A stretch of 64,000 nt of DNA from Adineta vaga (Eukaryota; Rotifera): positions 7,502,001-7,566,000 of the forward strand of contig CP075493.1 of NCBI GenBank assembly GCA_021613535.1, given 5' to 3'. A program made the translations under genes and the position numbers. Below the pieces are notes generated by a model. That model saw only the letters and a list, made by a program, of their open reading frames with translations. It ran no database searches and had not been told where the DNA came from. Every line of letters begins with the position of its first letter. Within the stretch, counting starts at the first letter, position 1. This document shows, one piece after another, positions 1-12,215 of this stretch.

Positions 1-327
1 AATGTTAATGTTTTACCATCAATTAACTGTCGAGTTTATATGGATATTCATTATGATGGAACGAAACAAGTTTGTGCTGCAGCTTTAGATTGGTCAAAAG
101 ATACTTGGTAAGATCAAGAATTTATTTGTAATTTAAAAAACATCGAAAATTGTTTTTTTAGTGCCGGTGATAGTGGTGGTCCTTTAATGTATCAAGAAAA
201 TGGTGGCTGGTCAATTGGTGGTATCACATCTTATGGTTATGGTTGTTCAAAACGTGGTTTTCCTGGTGTTTATACTCGTGCGTCATCATATTCGACATGG
301 ATTAAAGAAAGAATGTTAAGCAATTAG
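1..327 (+). CDS. Trypsin-like serine protease, C-terminal part (5' cut by window edge)
   Basis: Two exons are visible, 1-107 and 162-327, joined across a 54-base GT..AG intron. Joining them gives the S1-family active-site block [11 protein letters not shown], with the catalytic serine in GDSGG. The residue six positions before that serine (specificity pocket, 189 in chymotrypsin numbering) is Asp, which in this family means cleavage after Lys/Arg. The end [16 protein letters not shown] followed by a short tail matches the final strand and helix of trypsins. The catalytic His and Asp, any signal peptide and any pro-region lie left of the window. Probably a secreted digestive or extracellular protease. 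The stop is TAG at 325-327. Confidence 0.9.
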
Positions 328-728
328 TCTGTCTTCTGGATATTTTTTTCTTTTTCCTCTACAAATAAATGACTATAAGAAAATTTCTTTATCACAACTA
401 AATGAAAACATGAAGCGTATTCTTTTCTTTATTTATGATATTCATCATACATATGTATTACAATAGTTGTTCTAATAGATAAGATTTCTACGCAACGGTA
501 AATAGAAACTGTGAATATTTCTCGTAGTAAAGAAGAAGAAGAAGAAGAAATACTGTTGAAATAACCTTGCTTCTTTTGTGTATGCGTTCTTCATCGTACG
601 CTTCAATTTAATCATATAACTGACTCATTTCTAATAATATACAAAAGAAAAAAAAGAAGAAAATACATTATATTATTTTAAAGTTCTTTCGAACTGATAA
701 TAATAATAATAATAATAATCACAATAGC
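328..728. other. Spacer with GAA and TAA microsatellites
   Basis: AT-rich, no coding signal. It holds a (GAA)n run at 531-549 and a (TAA)n run at 696-719 that ends just before the start codon of the next gene. The last bases before that ATG are AATAG, a possible 3' splice site. Confidence 0.6.
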
Positions 729-3117
729 ATGTTGAGAATTATTAATCAAATCCAGTCAAATTTTCAATATGTCCCATTGAAACAAGTAAATATTGATGCA
801 ACGATTAGTTCATTTGCTGCTGATGTAACAATCACACAAATTTTTCGTAATGATACAATATTGCCTATTGAAGCTATCTATTGTTTTCCAATTGAAGAAC
901 AAGCCGCTATTTATAATTTTACAGCTCGAATTGATCATCGAGAAATCATTGCACAATTAAAGGAAAAAGAAAATATTTATAGTGAATCTATTGATCATTC
1001 GTGTTCAAATAATCTTGGAACTTATTTCTTAGAACAAGACGAAAAATCTCAAGATAATTTTATTATCAATGTTGGTGCATTACCTCCATCCAAAGAATGC
1101 ACAATTATCATTTCTTATGTGACTGAATTAGATCTTATACAAGAATCAATTATTCGTTTTGTCATTCCGGCAACAATTGCTCCTCGCTATAGTCCACAAC
1201 GGAAAGGATTAGCTGAATCATTGAGAACAAAATCGAAATATGTTCAATCGAATCCATATGAAATTCATTTTCATTGTCGTATTGAGAAATTGAAAGGATC
1301 AAAACAAGAACCGTATATTGCTCGATTAACTTCCCCATCTCATCATGTTGATATTGATTTATCTCATCAAGATATATATTTAGTAACATTTGATCAAAAC
1401 AAGACTTATCTAGATCGTGATATTTTAATTGATATAAAATTATCAGATAAACGAGCAAATACATTTGTTATTTTCGAATCAAATGCTGCTATGGCTGCAG
1501 TGACACCATTTGAAGAAGATTGTTATTTAAATTTAGATCATAATCAAACAAACGAATTCATCTTTATTCTTGATTGTAGTAGTTCAATGAGAAATGAAAA
1601 TAAAATTGGATTAGCACGAGAAGCAATGTTATTCTTCTTAAGAAATTTACCACAAAATTGCTATTTTAATATTATTAAATTTGGAACCAGATATACTTGT
1701 TTATTCAATGAATCCATTGTTTTCTACAATAATGTTAATGTACACATTGCTGAGAAATTTATTAGCCAAATACGAGCAGATCTAGGTGGAACAGAAATCG
1801 TAAGTATCTAACCGTATTGATATGAAATTTTGTTATGTTTCTACCATTATCTTTAGCTTGCACCGTTACAATGGCTTGAGCGTCATCCTTCCACAAACTG
1901 ATCATGTTCGTCAAGTATTCCTGTTAACTGATGGTCAAATTTCAAATGTTTCCGAAGTGTTAGAATTATGTCGTTCGATGGTTTCATCAACACGAATATT
2001 TTCTTTTGGTTTAGGTGCAACACCTAGTCGAGCACTTGTCAAAGGTCTTGCACGAACAACAAATGGTCGTTTTGTTTTTATTCCACCAAATACAAATATT
2101 GATACGTATATTGGTGAACAATTACAAAAAGCTATTCGACGATGCATTACAAATGTGCATGTAGAATGGCATCTCGGTATCACAGTAGAAAATGTACCAA
2201 ATCAATTACCACCAGTTTATATCGATGATCGTTTAATTATTTATGCATTAACAAATAATCAATCGATACCAGTAACTTCAAAATCATCAATTGAAATTCG
2301 AACAGATCAAAGTTATTATCGATTAGATATTACGGAGTCAGATCGACTTATGACCAATAATAAAATGATTGAACGTCTTGCAGCAAAAGCTTTGATATTA
2401 CAATTGGAACATAGTAAAATTTCACGAATAAATTCGAAAAGAGTACACTTTCAACATCTTGATAATCAAAGTATTCAAACAAAACAAACATGGAAACAAC
2501 GTATTATTGATTTATCATTACGATATAACATTCTCAGTCCATATACCGCTTTTGTTGGTATCGAAAAAAATTTGCCGGATAGCAGCTATACGAGTATGAT
2601 TTATCGTGAAGTTCCAATTGAAATATTTGTCCCATCAATAGAAAAAACTGTTGCAAATATCAAGCCAACTAATTCAACTTCGAGTCAATATTTAATCCGA
2701 GAAAATCTATCGCATTCTTATACATCTACTTCACCATGGTCGTTGCCTACCACGAAGAATATGCATATCGATCGAAATGAAGCGATTGATTTCACCGATG
2801 CAAAAAATACTATTTATTATCTAATGCGAAAGCAAGCACCGGATGGTCTTTGGTGTTTTGTTTCAAATAACAGAGCAATTAAAGATCTAACTGGTAAATC
2901 ACTTGTCACTTTTCAAACATCTGAAACTTATAGTAATCCTTCGATTATTGTCACAGCAATTATTATGATATTACTCGAATCGAAATTTTCTGCTTTACGT
3001 TCAATGTGGGAAGATATGTTTGAAAATGGACGACGACAATTGATCAATTTATTGAATAATGATTGGAGAAAATTAGTAATCCTTTTTCGAGATATTAGGT
3101 TAATTTTGAATGAATAA
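729..3117 (+). CDS. VIT and VWA domain protein, VWA5A-like, with an apparent 1-base frameshift
   Basis: Exon 1 is 729-1799, the intron 1800-1856, and exon 2 runs 1857-3117. The first ~130 residues form a VIT domain (starts near VNIDATISSFAADVTITQ). A VWA domain follows with an intact MIDAS: DCSSS for the DxSxS motif, Thr in GGTEI, Asp in LLTDGQ. The C-terminal part (FSFGLGATPS, then a DGLWCF segment) fits the VWA5A family, whose members are intracellular and poorly understood. The frame entering exon 2 reads LAPLQWLERHPST and then hits TGA at 1899. The VWA sequence resumes one frame later as TDHVRQVFLLTDG. Adding the two parts gives the spacing I recall for VWA5A, so one extra base lies at about 1893-1897. 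Either this copy is a pseudogene or the assembly has an indel there. Confidence 0.85.
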
Positions 3118-6100
3118 TAGTGCTTTTTATTGTATCATATTGCTATTCGGAATTTTCCGTTCTAATAGTGAAATAAACTTAGTAGGAAATGTTCTCAAAT
3201 ACTGAAAAATCATTGCTTCATGGTTGACAGATATATATATATATATATTTATGTAGCGAACAGTCGATTCATCACCACAATAATGAAGAGTGAAAAAAAA
3301 GCAAAAACTAAATGATTTCTCGTTCTTTCCTGAAAAACACCTATGGCGAAACAAATGTTTGTTGTATCTAAAGCAGCTGTTCTTGAATGCATTGATATAT
3401 CATATGATTTTCTCTCCTATTGTTATTTTATTGTAAAAACGTTAATGAAATTTCACTCTTATTTCGATAGATAAAAATAGACATTTCAAATAGTAAGAAA
3501 AAAAGCTCGATATCAACGGAAGATTAGCTTTATTCAATGCCGAATATCGTTCGTACAATAAACTGTCACAATTACTCTGGTATATTTGATAAGCGAACAA
3601 TAGAGTACTCTTTTTAATGAACCTATGTCCCGATGAAAACAAATCTGCAATTAGACGAACTAAATGCGTACGTGGGAAAAAAAGAGATGTGATTATCTTC
3701 GTAAGCTGATACCGATGTCTATGTGGCCTGAAATTACTACATATCCTGTTTGTGTTGCAGATTTAATACGAACTTATGATTTATATTATTTGTTTTTTAT
3801 ATACATATCATCTTAAATTCTTACATAAGTTTTCACAATAAAGAAATTGGTAAATATATATATATACTATCTCTTTTTCTAGAATGTCTGCAACTGTCTA
3901 TAACGACTTGATGAATTCTAAATTGACTTAAAATTTTACAAAATTGAATCAAATCATAATGAAACTGGAAAAGAAAGTCATGATCACTTTTTCATATTCG
4001 GTGAAGAAAACACGACTAAACATGTATATTAGTATGCAAATAGAACAGATTTATTTATCTCTCTTGATATCAATTTCTAAGGAAACTGAATAATCTATGA
4101 TAGTTGTTATCTATTTTTGGAAGACGTTAATAAAACAAACAAGTTCGTGTCAAGATTAGTTTCTCTTAGGACATTATTAAATATAGTTACAATAAGTATG
4201 TCGATTATATAAAAACAACTTTGTATCAATACTATTTTGCTTTTCTTCTGACATCAATATCTCAAAACAAGTATTTCAACAAGTGAAGTAGACATCAATA
4301 ATCAATGTAAACAAATTCATCCTATTCGTTTTTCGATCTATTGTTTCTCTCTAGAACGGTGATATATATATATATATATATAACCTTGACTAGGGCAAGT
4401 GACAGAAAAAGAGAAGAGGTAAGCAAAGAACATGCGGGTAATTGGGATCATTGCCGTTTTCTCTCATTTTTTTTCAAGGTCCTTCCATGCATGACACAAT
4501 ATATAGTGTTGTTCTTTGTCTGTATGTCTGCTTAGATCGACGACGAGCCTGGAGAAAATAGAATACTGGAAAAATATGTAATGCCTCGATTTCCAGGCAT
4601 CAATGATGATGTTGAGGAGGAGGAGAAGAAGAAGAAGAAGAGAAGGAGGAGGAGGAGGAGGATTGTTGTTGTTTATTGTTGAAGGTCATCTATTTCTTTG
4701 ATTTTCTTAGCATGTCGATGATAATATATGAACGATAAACATTTTCTAAGTAATTGAGAATAATGAACAATTCGAGACATAGTTTACTTTCGTCATTTCA
4801 ATACATACATTGTCATCTCTATTGTTATTTTGAGAACTCCTTCTAGAAAGATCAAGATCAATTGTATCGGTGCATTTGAGAAAAACATCATAGGCATTTC
4901 AATTACTTTTATTTTATTCTTTGAAGTTGTATCTACTGGTATAACAAGAGAAAAGAAAGAAACCTTCGAGAAATCCAGGGTTCTGTTTGCATCGAGAGAC
5001 TTCTTGTTACTTATGTGTGTTTCTCGTTGAGTAGTGTACTTCGAAGAGGAAAAAATCTAGCAAAAAAAGAGAAAAAAACCGAGAGGAAGACAGAAAGAAA
5101 GGAGCAAGTAACGATCCTGTATGTGCGTGTGTGCTTGCACAGCAGCGAGAAATAAAACACCGTGGTGTTACCAAAACAGTAGAGGCGCTGTCGCTCTAGT
5201 GTAAGAGCGAGAATGAAGATGTTCTTTATACTGACACTGTCATCCTTATTGATATTTTGGCACAATGATCGTTGGTTCAACAAGTTGTGAACTATTATCG
5301 TTATCATTGTTCATTCAGCTAAATTTTTTTAATCAACTAACGTATATTCTCTCGTCAATATTATATTGTGGTATGTTCTTGTTTTTTTCTTCTTCTTCGT
5401 ACTTTTCATAGTAAGATAAAAAGGTTTTTTCTCAATGATATCGATAGTTGAACATTTATAGTCTACAGTCATGATTTTACTTCTTTTCTCTTTCTAATTA
5501 TTCTTAAATCCTTCGATCATATCAAATTTCCGACCAGGTCCAAGGTTGACACTAGACAAAAAAAAGATTTTAATACTCTTTCATAGTTATTTTCTCGTTT
5601 CTGTTATGTAAGTTGCTATAAATGATTATCCAGGCTTATGTATACACACATATCTGCATTTTCCAGGTATATATATCATATTCATTCATTCTCGTGACAA
5701 TGCAAAGAAACATGATATAACTGTTAAAAGCGACTGAAATTTATCGTCCAAAAACAGAATCAGTTCATTGTGTTTTTTTTTGTTATATAGACAGGTCAAA
5801 GAATACAATACTCACATACGTAAAATAGAAAGTTTTATTGACTTTTTTCCTGAGTATAATCTTCTTCATTTAGAGTTCTTTTCATCATCTATCATTAGAG
5901 AAAAAACTAATAAATGTCCTATACGTAACCTCTAAATACAAATGTTCTTTTTTTCTCTCCAAGTTTAAATATTCATTTGAATATTGCCGTCAGAATGTAT
6001 GAATTATTTCTCATACAAAATATTTTATTATGTTTAGTCAAGAAAAGAAAGCTTTTGAATTAATTTCAAAAATGAAACGAAAGTCTGTTATAAAAAATAG

Positions 6101-6299
6101 AATATTTTACGTCAAATAAGAATATAAAAGTCAGAAACCGCAATAATAAAATAAATTATTCTTTTCATACATTTTTCTTATCATTATTTGACACTCTTTG
6201 ACGATGAAAAAAAAACATTAAGAAGAAAAACTTGCACGCGTTCACACATAACACATATAGAATAGGTAGTTGTAAGTTTTTCCAAGTCAATACGATTTT
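3118..6299. other. 3.2 kb spacer without recognisable genes
   Basis: Only short, low-complexity frames occur here and none resembles a protein family. Simple repeats are (AT)n near 3230-3248 and 4362-4382 and a purine-only GAA/GAG/GGA tract at 4614-4662. The right end is the 3' flank of the minus-strand LRR gene. Confidence 0.5.
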
Positions 6300-6944
6300 C
6301 TATTGTGTATTAGGTGTTACACTTAGTCGTGGAGTTTTCAATGAAGATCTTTCACGTCGTGTGAGCGTCATTGGTGTATAGATACGTTCAGCTTCTTGTC
6401 TTTCTTCGAGTGATACTTGTCGATCATCAAGCATAATCAAACGTGGCAGTTGACTGATAACATAATATCGATAGTCAGTATATTGTTTAAATGATCCTCC
6501 ATTGAAAAAACTCGGCGCAGCAGGATTATTCATCATACTTAAATATTTTAATTGTGGACAATGTTTCGCTAAAGTTTGAATAAATACACTTAAATTATTA
6601 ATTTGATTATGATTAATCCAAAGTGTATGTAACATATCTAAATGAGGAATTTTTACATTTGAATTGATTCGATTTTTATCAAGAATTAATGTTTGAAGAT
6701 TAGAAAAATCGATAAGAAAACGAAGATCTTCCAAATTATTCTCAGTCAGATCAAGATATTCGATTAGATGTTTAGCATGAGGTAATAATTGATCAGGTAT
6801 TGAATCCAAACCTTGATAAGCAAATGATAATTTCTTTTCAGCTTCATTCCTAATTGTAGAAAAGACAAATCAATCGGAATTATAAATAATAGAAATGAAA
6901 TCATTTTCTCACTACTTTGCTCTTATTCGATTTATTGTTGCCAT
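6300..6944 (-). CDS. Leucine-rich repeat protein, LRMDA-like (C10orf11 family)
   Basis: Two exons, 6916-6944 (MATINRIRAK) and 6300-6849, joined across a 66-base intron, give 192 aa; human LRMDA is of similar size (~198 aa). The N-terminal stretch LSFAYQGLDSIPDQL is followed by about three leucine-rich repeats (YLDLTENNLEDL, TLILDKNRINSN, TLWINHNQINNL). An LRR cap with YYVISQLPRLIMLDDRQVS and a charged end follow. The order of repeats, the LSxxxNPAxP turn and the cap with EERQEAERIY fit LRMDA, a cytoplasmic protein implicated in melanocyte differentiation in vertebrates; its role in an invertebrate is unknown. The gene is divergent from SHOC2, with 479 bases between the starts. Confidence 0.8.
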
Positions 6945-7423
6945 AATTATTATGTATGTCGCAAGTACGAAATAAAAATAGACTTTTCCGTTTTTTTTTT
7001 TATTGACTATAGTTAAGACTTAGATAAGAATGACTAAGTATGTGTAGTCAGCATTGTTTTTGTTTTCATCATCATCATTATTTTTCTTTTTTTCTTTTTG
7101 CTTATTTTGTTGATGATGGCCAAACATCGAACGGTGCAATGCTCGATGCAACAAAGAGGGAAAAAATGAGAAGGAAGAGGACGATGTGATAGAGAGAGGC
7201 AGAGAGAGAGAAAAAAAGGGTTTTTCAAGATTTCCCTTCCTCGTTGATGCTACGCGTGTGAAAGAACGATGCCGTTACGAGGCATTGGGAAGAGGAAAAC
7301 ATTTCATGAAAGCAGTACGAGAAAGAACCGAACGACAGAAGCGTGTAATCAAACGACACGCAGACGCATAACAGTTGGCAATTTTGTTTGAATCATAGAA
7401 AACTAAGGAAAACACACAACGTA
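6945..7423. promoter_or_regulatory. Divergent intergenic region between LRMDA-like gene and SHOC2
   Basis: This 479-base gap separates two start codons that face away from each other, so it should hold both promoters. A (GA)n-rich stretch lies at 7190-7215. I see no TATA box or other motif I can assign with confidence. Confidence 0.4.
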
Positions 7424-10400
7424 ATGGCTTATCAGCAGCTGGATGCTCGTAATACCAGTAATGTTATTGATGACTATCGAAAGTAGGTTCATGATTTCTA
7501 TTTCAAATCATCTACACTTGATGGATTGTTATTTATCATACATATTAGTCTAATTCATAGATACGAATGGTAAAAGTCATATCAAACAATATAGTTTAGT
7601 CGTAACTATGTCTGGAATGTATATGTCGCGAACGATAGAACTAACTTATCTGACAAAGAAAAACCGTCTCTTTCTTTTTCATTCTTTTCTCTTATTTTGA
7701 CGGGTTATGTCCGCCCAGCTGGTATCATGTGGGTGTTTGATAGAATGAATAATCAATCGTTAACTTGTTATTGAGTCTTGGAAATATTTTCTTTTGCACA
7801 AAACTAAAACTAAAATTCGATATGACAGATAAAAAAAACTATCTTTTTTTGTCCTTTTTAGATCAACGATGAATCCGGCCAAACCATCCAAAGATAAAGA
7901 ATCACCCGGAGCAAGTTCTTCTAGTCAAGTTACTTTCGTATGTTCAATAATAAACTACAACTAATCATCGATAGTTTACAACATTGATTTTATTCGTTTT
8001 ATTTAGGCTGGTATTAAATCTGTTAGCAAGAAAGAATTACGTGGTGGTCGAATCCGAGCTGAAGTAGTAAGTTTTGAAATAGTTCAGTTTTAGGTTTCAA
8101 TTATACTGATGAATATATTTAAGTGTCCCTAGTTCAATTGATAAGTGAGACGTTTTCTTTTTCTATTTATTAACATGAGGTGATTAGATGCCTTCATCAT
8201 CATCTTATTTTCTCCTTCCTTTTCCGCTTAACAAATTGCATGCTTTAGAAATTTTGTATTGCTTTTATGACAAAAAGAAAAAGTTTTCTTTTTTTTTCCT
8301 TCTTCTTCTTCTCTTTTATATGCGTGTTTTGAACGAGAAATACATTCTAACACAACAAAGAGAAGAAGAAATAATCATAATGGAACACAGTCTATGTCGC
8401 ACGTCCATGTTCTATCTATCGTTACAGCATCGAATCGAACTGTTGATGTTTGGAGAAAAAGCAAAAAAAACACAGAGACATGAAGAACGACAAAGAAGAG
8501 ACAAATATGTCTTAGTTCTTTTTTGCATCTGCATGACGACAGATATTTCTTTCTATTTCTTCTATTCTGTATGAGTACTCAAGTTGTCTTCATTCTATCT
8601 GTCGATCAGTCAGCTAAGAGTAGAGAAAGTAAAGGAAGAAAATATTCTATTTCTGTTTCTCGTATTGTTGATGTTACTAGTGCCAATCTATCGAACAGTT
8701 ATCATCTATTAACTGTACAGTGAGGTCATTTACCATTTACTCTTTATTTCATCATTGTACATCACTATTATTTATCGACATTCAATTGAGTATTAATCGT
8801 TTTATTTTCTTGATTTCGAGAGAGAGGGAGAGTGAGAGAAGACAACTATTTTTTCATTATAAAACACACAAAGAAAACAACGATGTTACGCGATATACAT
8901 CCGTTCAAATCATTGACGTCACGAATTGCTGCAAATGCCAAACAAACCGTAAGTTGATCTGAAAAGATTACAAATTCAGATATCATTTGGCATGAGAAAA
9001 ACTTTATTAAACTCGATTTCTACCCACACAGATAGATTTCCTATTGCATTTCTCTCTTTTCTTTTTATTATTGCTTCGACAGACACAATAGTATTTTAAT
9101 GAAGGAAAAACAGGAAGATAGTTTATTCATTGTATTGAATAATAATTTGTATTTATATTCGAAATGGAATGTTGTCGACGTATTTTGAAAATATAGAAAG
9201 AATAATGTGTGGGTGGAAATAGTATTGTTAATGAGTTTTACATGAAATAACCCCAAACATATAATAGATCTATCTGTTTATGATAGCAGCTGTCTTGAAG
9301 ATGCTTATCATTCATTCTGTTTCGGTAAATTTATTGCAATCATTATCTCACAAATTGCTTTCATATCATAAAATCTTTAGCATGAATTTTATGTTTATCT
9401 TAGGATATCAATCGAGAAATACAAAATTGTCGTGATGAACAAAGTGAACGATTCGATTTAAGTAAAAGTAGTGTTACAATTCTACCAAATACAATTAAAG
9501 AAGTGAGAAAATGCTGAATTTCTTAATCGGTTTTTTTTCATGTTTCTCTTCGTTAGTTAACACACGTTCGAGAATTATATTTATATAGTAATCGTATTCA
9601 ACAGTTACCACCTGAAATTGGCAATTTAGTTAATTTAAAAGTCTTGGCTTTAAGTGAAAATTCTTTAACAACACTACCGGATACAATGGATCGTCTTGTT
9701 CAATTGAAAGTATTAGATCTACGACATAATCGATTTAATGATGTAAATAAGAAGAGGAAAAAAATGAATCAGATTTATTTTTTATATTCATTTTTAGATT
9801 CCTGAAGTTATTTATCGAATAACAAGTCTTACAACACTTTATTTACGTTTTAATCGAATTAAAGAAGTATCTGATACAATTCGAAATCTAGTCGTAAGTA
9901 CACAAAAGCTATTCATTTATATTAAATGTTTATTTGACCTATTATTGAATAGAATTTACAAATGTTAAGTTTACGTGAAAATCGTATTCGTTCGTTACCA
10001 ATAACTGTTGGTCATCTTGTACAATTATTAACACTTGATGTTGCACATAATCATCTTGAACATTTACCAAATGAAATAGGTTTGTCTTTTTTCGAATGAC
10101 TAAACATTTTCTCGAATATCTTTTGTTATTTTAGGAAATTGTGCACAATTAACAACACTAGATTTAACTCACAATGAACTTATTGATCTCCCAGAATTAA
10201 TAGGCAATCTTAAAAATCTTAGTCGATTATTGATCAGATACAATCGTCTCTCCACCATTCCACCATCATTAGCAAATTGTTCGAAACTTGATGAATTCAA
10301 CATCGAAGGAAATAATGTTTCACAATTACCAGTTCGTTTTTTTACTTCTTCTTCTTCTTCTTTCTAGTTTAATCTTGATTTTTATTTCCCTTAGGACGGA

Positions 10401-11443
10401 CTTCTATCCAGTTTAGTACATTTAAATACAATTTCATTAGCACGAAATAATTTCAATTCATTTCCATTGGGTGGACCAACACAATTTACATCTGTACATT
10501 CAATTAATATGGAATGTAATACAATTGATAAAATTCCATTTTCAATATTTTCCTTAGCTAAATATTTATCAAAATTAAACATGAGAGAAAATGCCTTAAC
10601 ATCTTTACCATTAGGTAAATCATTTCGTTTATTTCTCGTCTTCTAAATTCATTGTTTCCATATAGATATTGGTTCTTGGACAGCATTAGTGGAATTGAAT
10701 TTAGCAACAAATCAATTAACTGTTATACCAGAAGATATAAAAAATCTACAAAATTTAGAAGTGTTAATCATGTCGAATAATCAATTGAAGGTACATAAAT
10801 ATATAACATAATGTTGAAATGATAGAATACTAATTTTCTCTATATTTCTTATAGCGCATACCTCCATCATTGGGTCAATTACGAAAACTACGGCATTTAG
10901 ATTTGGAAGAAAATAAACTTGATTCTCTCCCTCAGGAAATAGGTAAGTTAGATGAATCTTCACGTGCAATCATGTCATGTCTATTATCATTAGGTTATTT
11001 ACGCGAATTAACTCGATTAATTGTTGCATCAAATCAATTGACTCAATTGCCTCGTTCTATTGGGTAAAGAAATTTCTTAAAAATTTTAAAAAAACTGTAT
11101 TCTCTGTTTCTAGATCATTATCAAATCTAACACATTTAAATGTTGGTGAAAACAATCTAAGTTTATTACCAGAAGATGTTGGTCAATTAGAAAAACTCGA
11201 ACAACTTTATATCAATGATAATCCTAATTTAGATGTCCTTCCTTATGAATTAGCATTATGTACGAATTTACAAATAATGAGCATCGAAAATTGTCCACTT
11301 AGGAGTTTACCACAAGAAATAGTAGCAGGTGGACCTTCTCTTGTGATACAAGTAAAAAGCTTTTATTATTTACTGAAAAATCTCTTAAACTTCTTGATTT
11401 GATTTAGTTTCTCAAAGTACAAGGACCGTTTAATTTAAATTAA
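7424..11443 (+). CDS. SHOC2: SHOC2 leucine-rich repeat scaffold protein
   Basis: Fourteen exons join in one frame: 7424-7482, 7862-7937, 8007-8066, 9404-9502, 9557-9742, 9798-9893, 9953-10079, 10135-10331, 10395-10614, 10666-10790, 10855-10942, 10994-11063, 11114-11351, 11408-11443. The product is 558 aa; human SHOC2 has 582. About 20 LRRs follow a short disordered N terminus. Blocks such as [58 protein letters not shown] and the end [18 protein letters not shown] are nearly the vertebrate sequence. SHOC2 forms the SHOC2-MRAS-PP1C phosphatase that activates RAF. The N terminus holds a V-x-F piece (SQVTF) where vertebrate SHOC2 has its PP1-binding VAF motif. Exon 1 and the exact start are the least certain part; intron 3 (8067-9403) is unusually long and holds nothing recognisable. 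Confidence 0.95.
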
Positions 11444-11635
11444 TGCAGTCTTACAACTGTGTATTTTGTTTCGTTTTTAACTTTGGATGTGTTAGTCAAT
11501 TCGGTGTTTTTCTTCTCTTGAACCGGTCAATGTATTTTGATTTCGTTTTTTGTTTCTTATGATTGTTTTCCTTTGAACAAAGAAATTTGATAAAACAATG
11601 AAAATATTTTCTTTGCGCTAGACATTCTATTCACC

Positions 11636-11676
<41 letters not shown>

Positions 11677-12215
11677 GTTTCTAAATGTATATACGAGTAT
11701 TTGTAATCTTTTATACTCTGGATATATATGTCTATGTGCAAAATTTCTTCGGCATTTTCTCGCGATTTCAAACACACATTTCGAACATTTAAAACCGTAT
11801 TCGCCTTCTTCTTCTTCTTCTTCTTTTTTCTCTTTCTCATCTGTTGTTGGTGCGTTTAGAATTTATTTTTCTGCTCGTGGATTCTACTAGTCAGAAGTAA
11901 TCTATGTTTGTATATGTACGAGAGAGTTTACTATGATATAATTGTTTGTTTTTTCTCTTTTTTTGCTCTTGATGTTCTTTTTTTTGATGATCTTATCATG
12001 ACAAAAATCACCTCTGAAATATTCGACATTTACACATTATTTTAAGCAAATTATTTTTACAGACATACAATATTAACGTAGTACATTTGAATTGATTGTA
12101 AGACATCAGATCTGTAATATATATGAAGAATAAACTCATTTTATTTCTTTAATATAACATATCATAGAGAAGAGAAAGGGAAAAAATACAGTGCAACAAA
12201 ATTCTGATTAAATTT
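11444..12215. other. Convergent 3' flanks of SHOC2 and CHK1
   Basis: AT-rich spacer with a (TC)17 run at 11639-11672 and a CTT-rich stretch near 11806-11826. No coding signal beyond low-complexity frames. It should contain the polyadenylation regions of both neighbouring genes. Confidence 0.5.
11639..11672. repeat. (TC)17 microsatellite
   Basis: Perfect dinucleotide repeat in the 3' flank of SHOC2. Confidence 0.95.

Noticed and set aside
1881-1914. Mini-intron (GTCATCC...TCAAG) to rescue the VWA5A-like frame
   Set aside because: It restores the frame but deletes residues of a segment that otherwise has the expected family length, so a 1-base insertion is the better reading.
3118-6299. Possible genes in the 3.2 kb spacer (several 60-100 aa frames)
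   Set aside because: All frames are short and low in complexity; none could be linked by splice sites into a recognisable protein.
8188-8962. Three open frames inside SHOC2 intron 3
   Set aside because: Low-complexity Phe/Ser/Lys-rich translations with no family resemblance; they lie in an intron between two in-phase exons.
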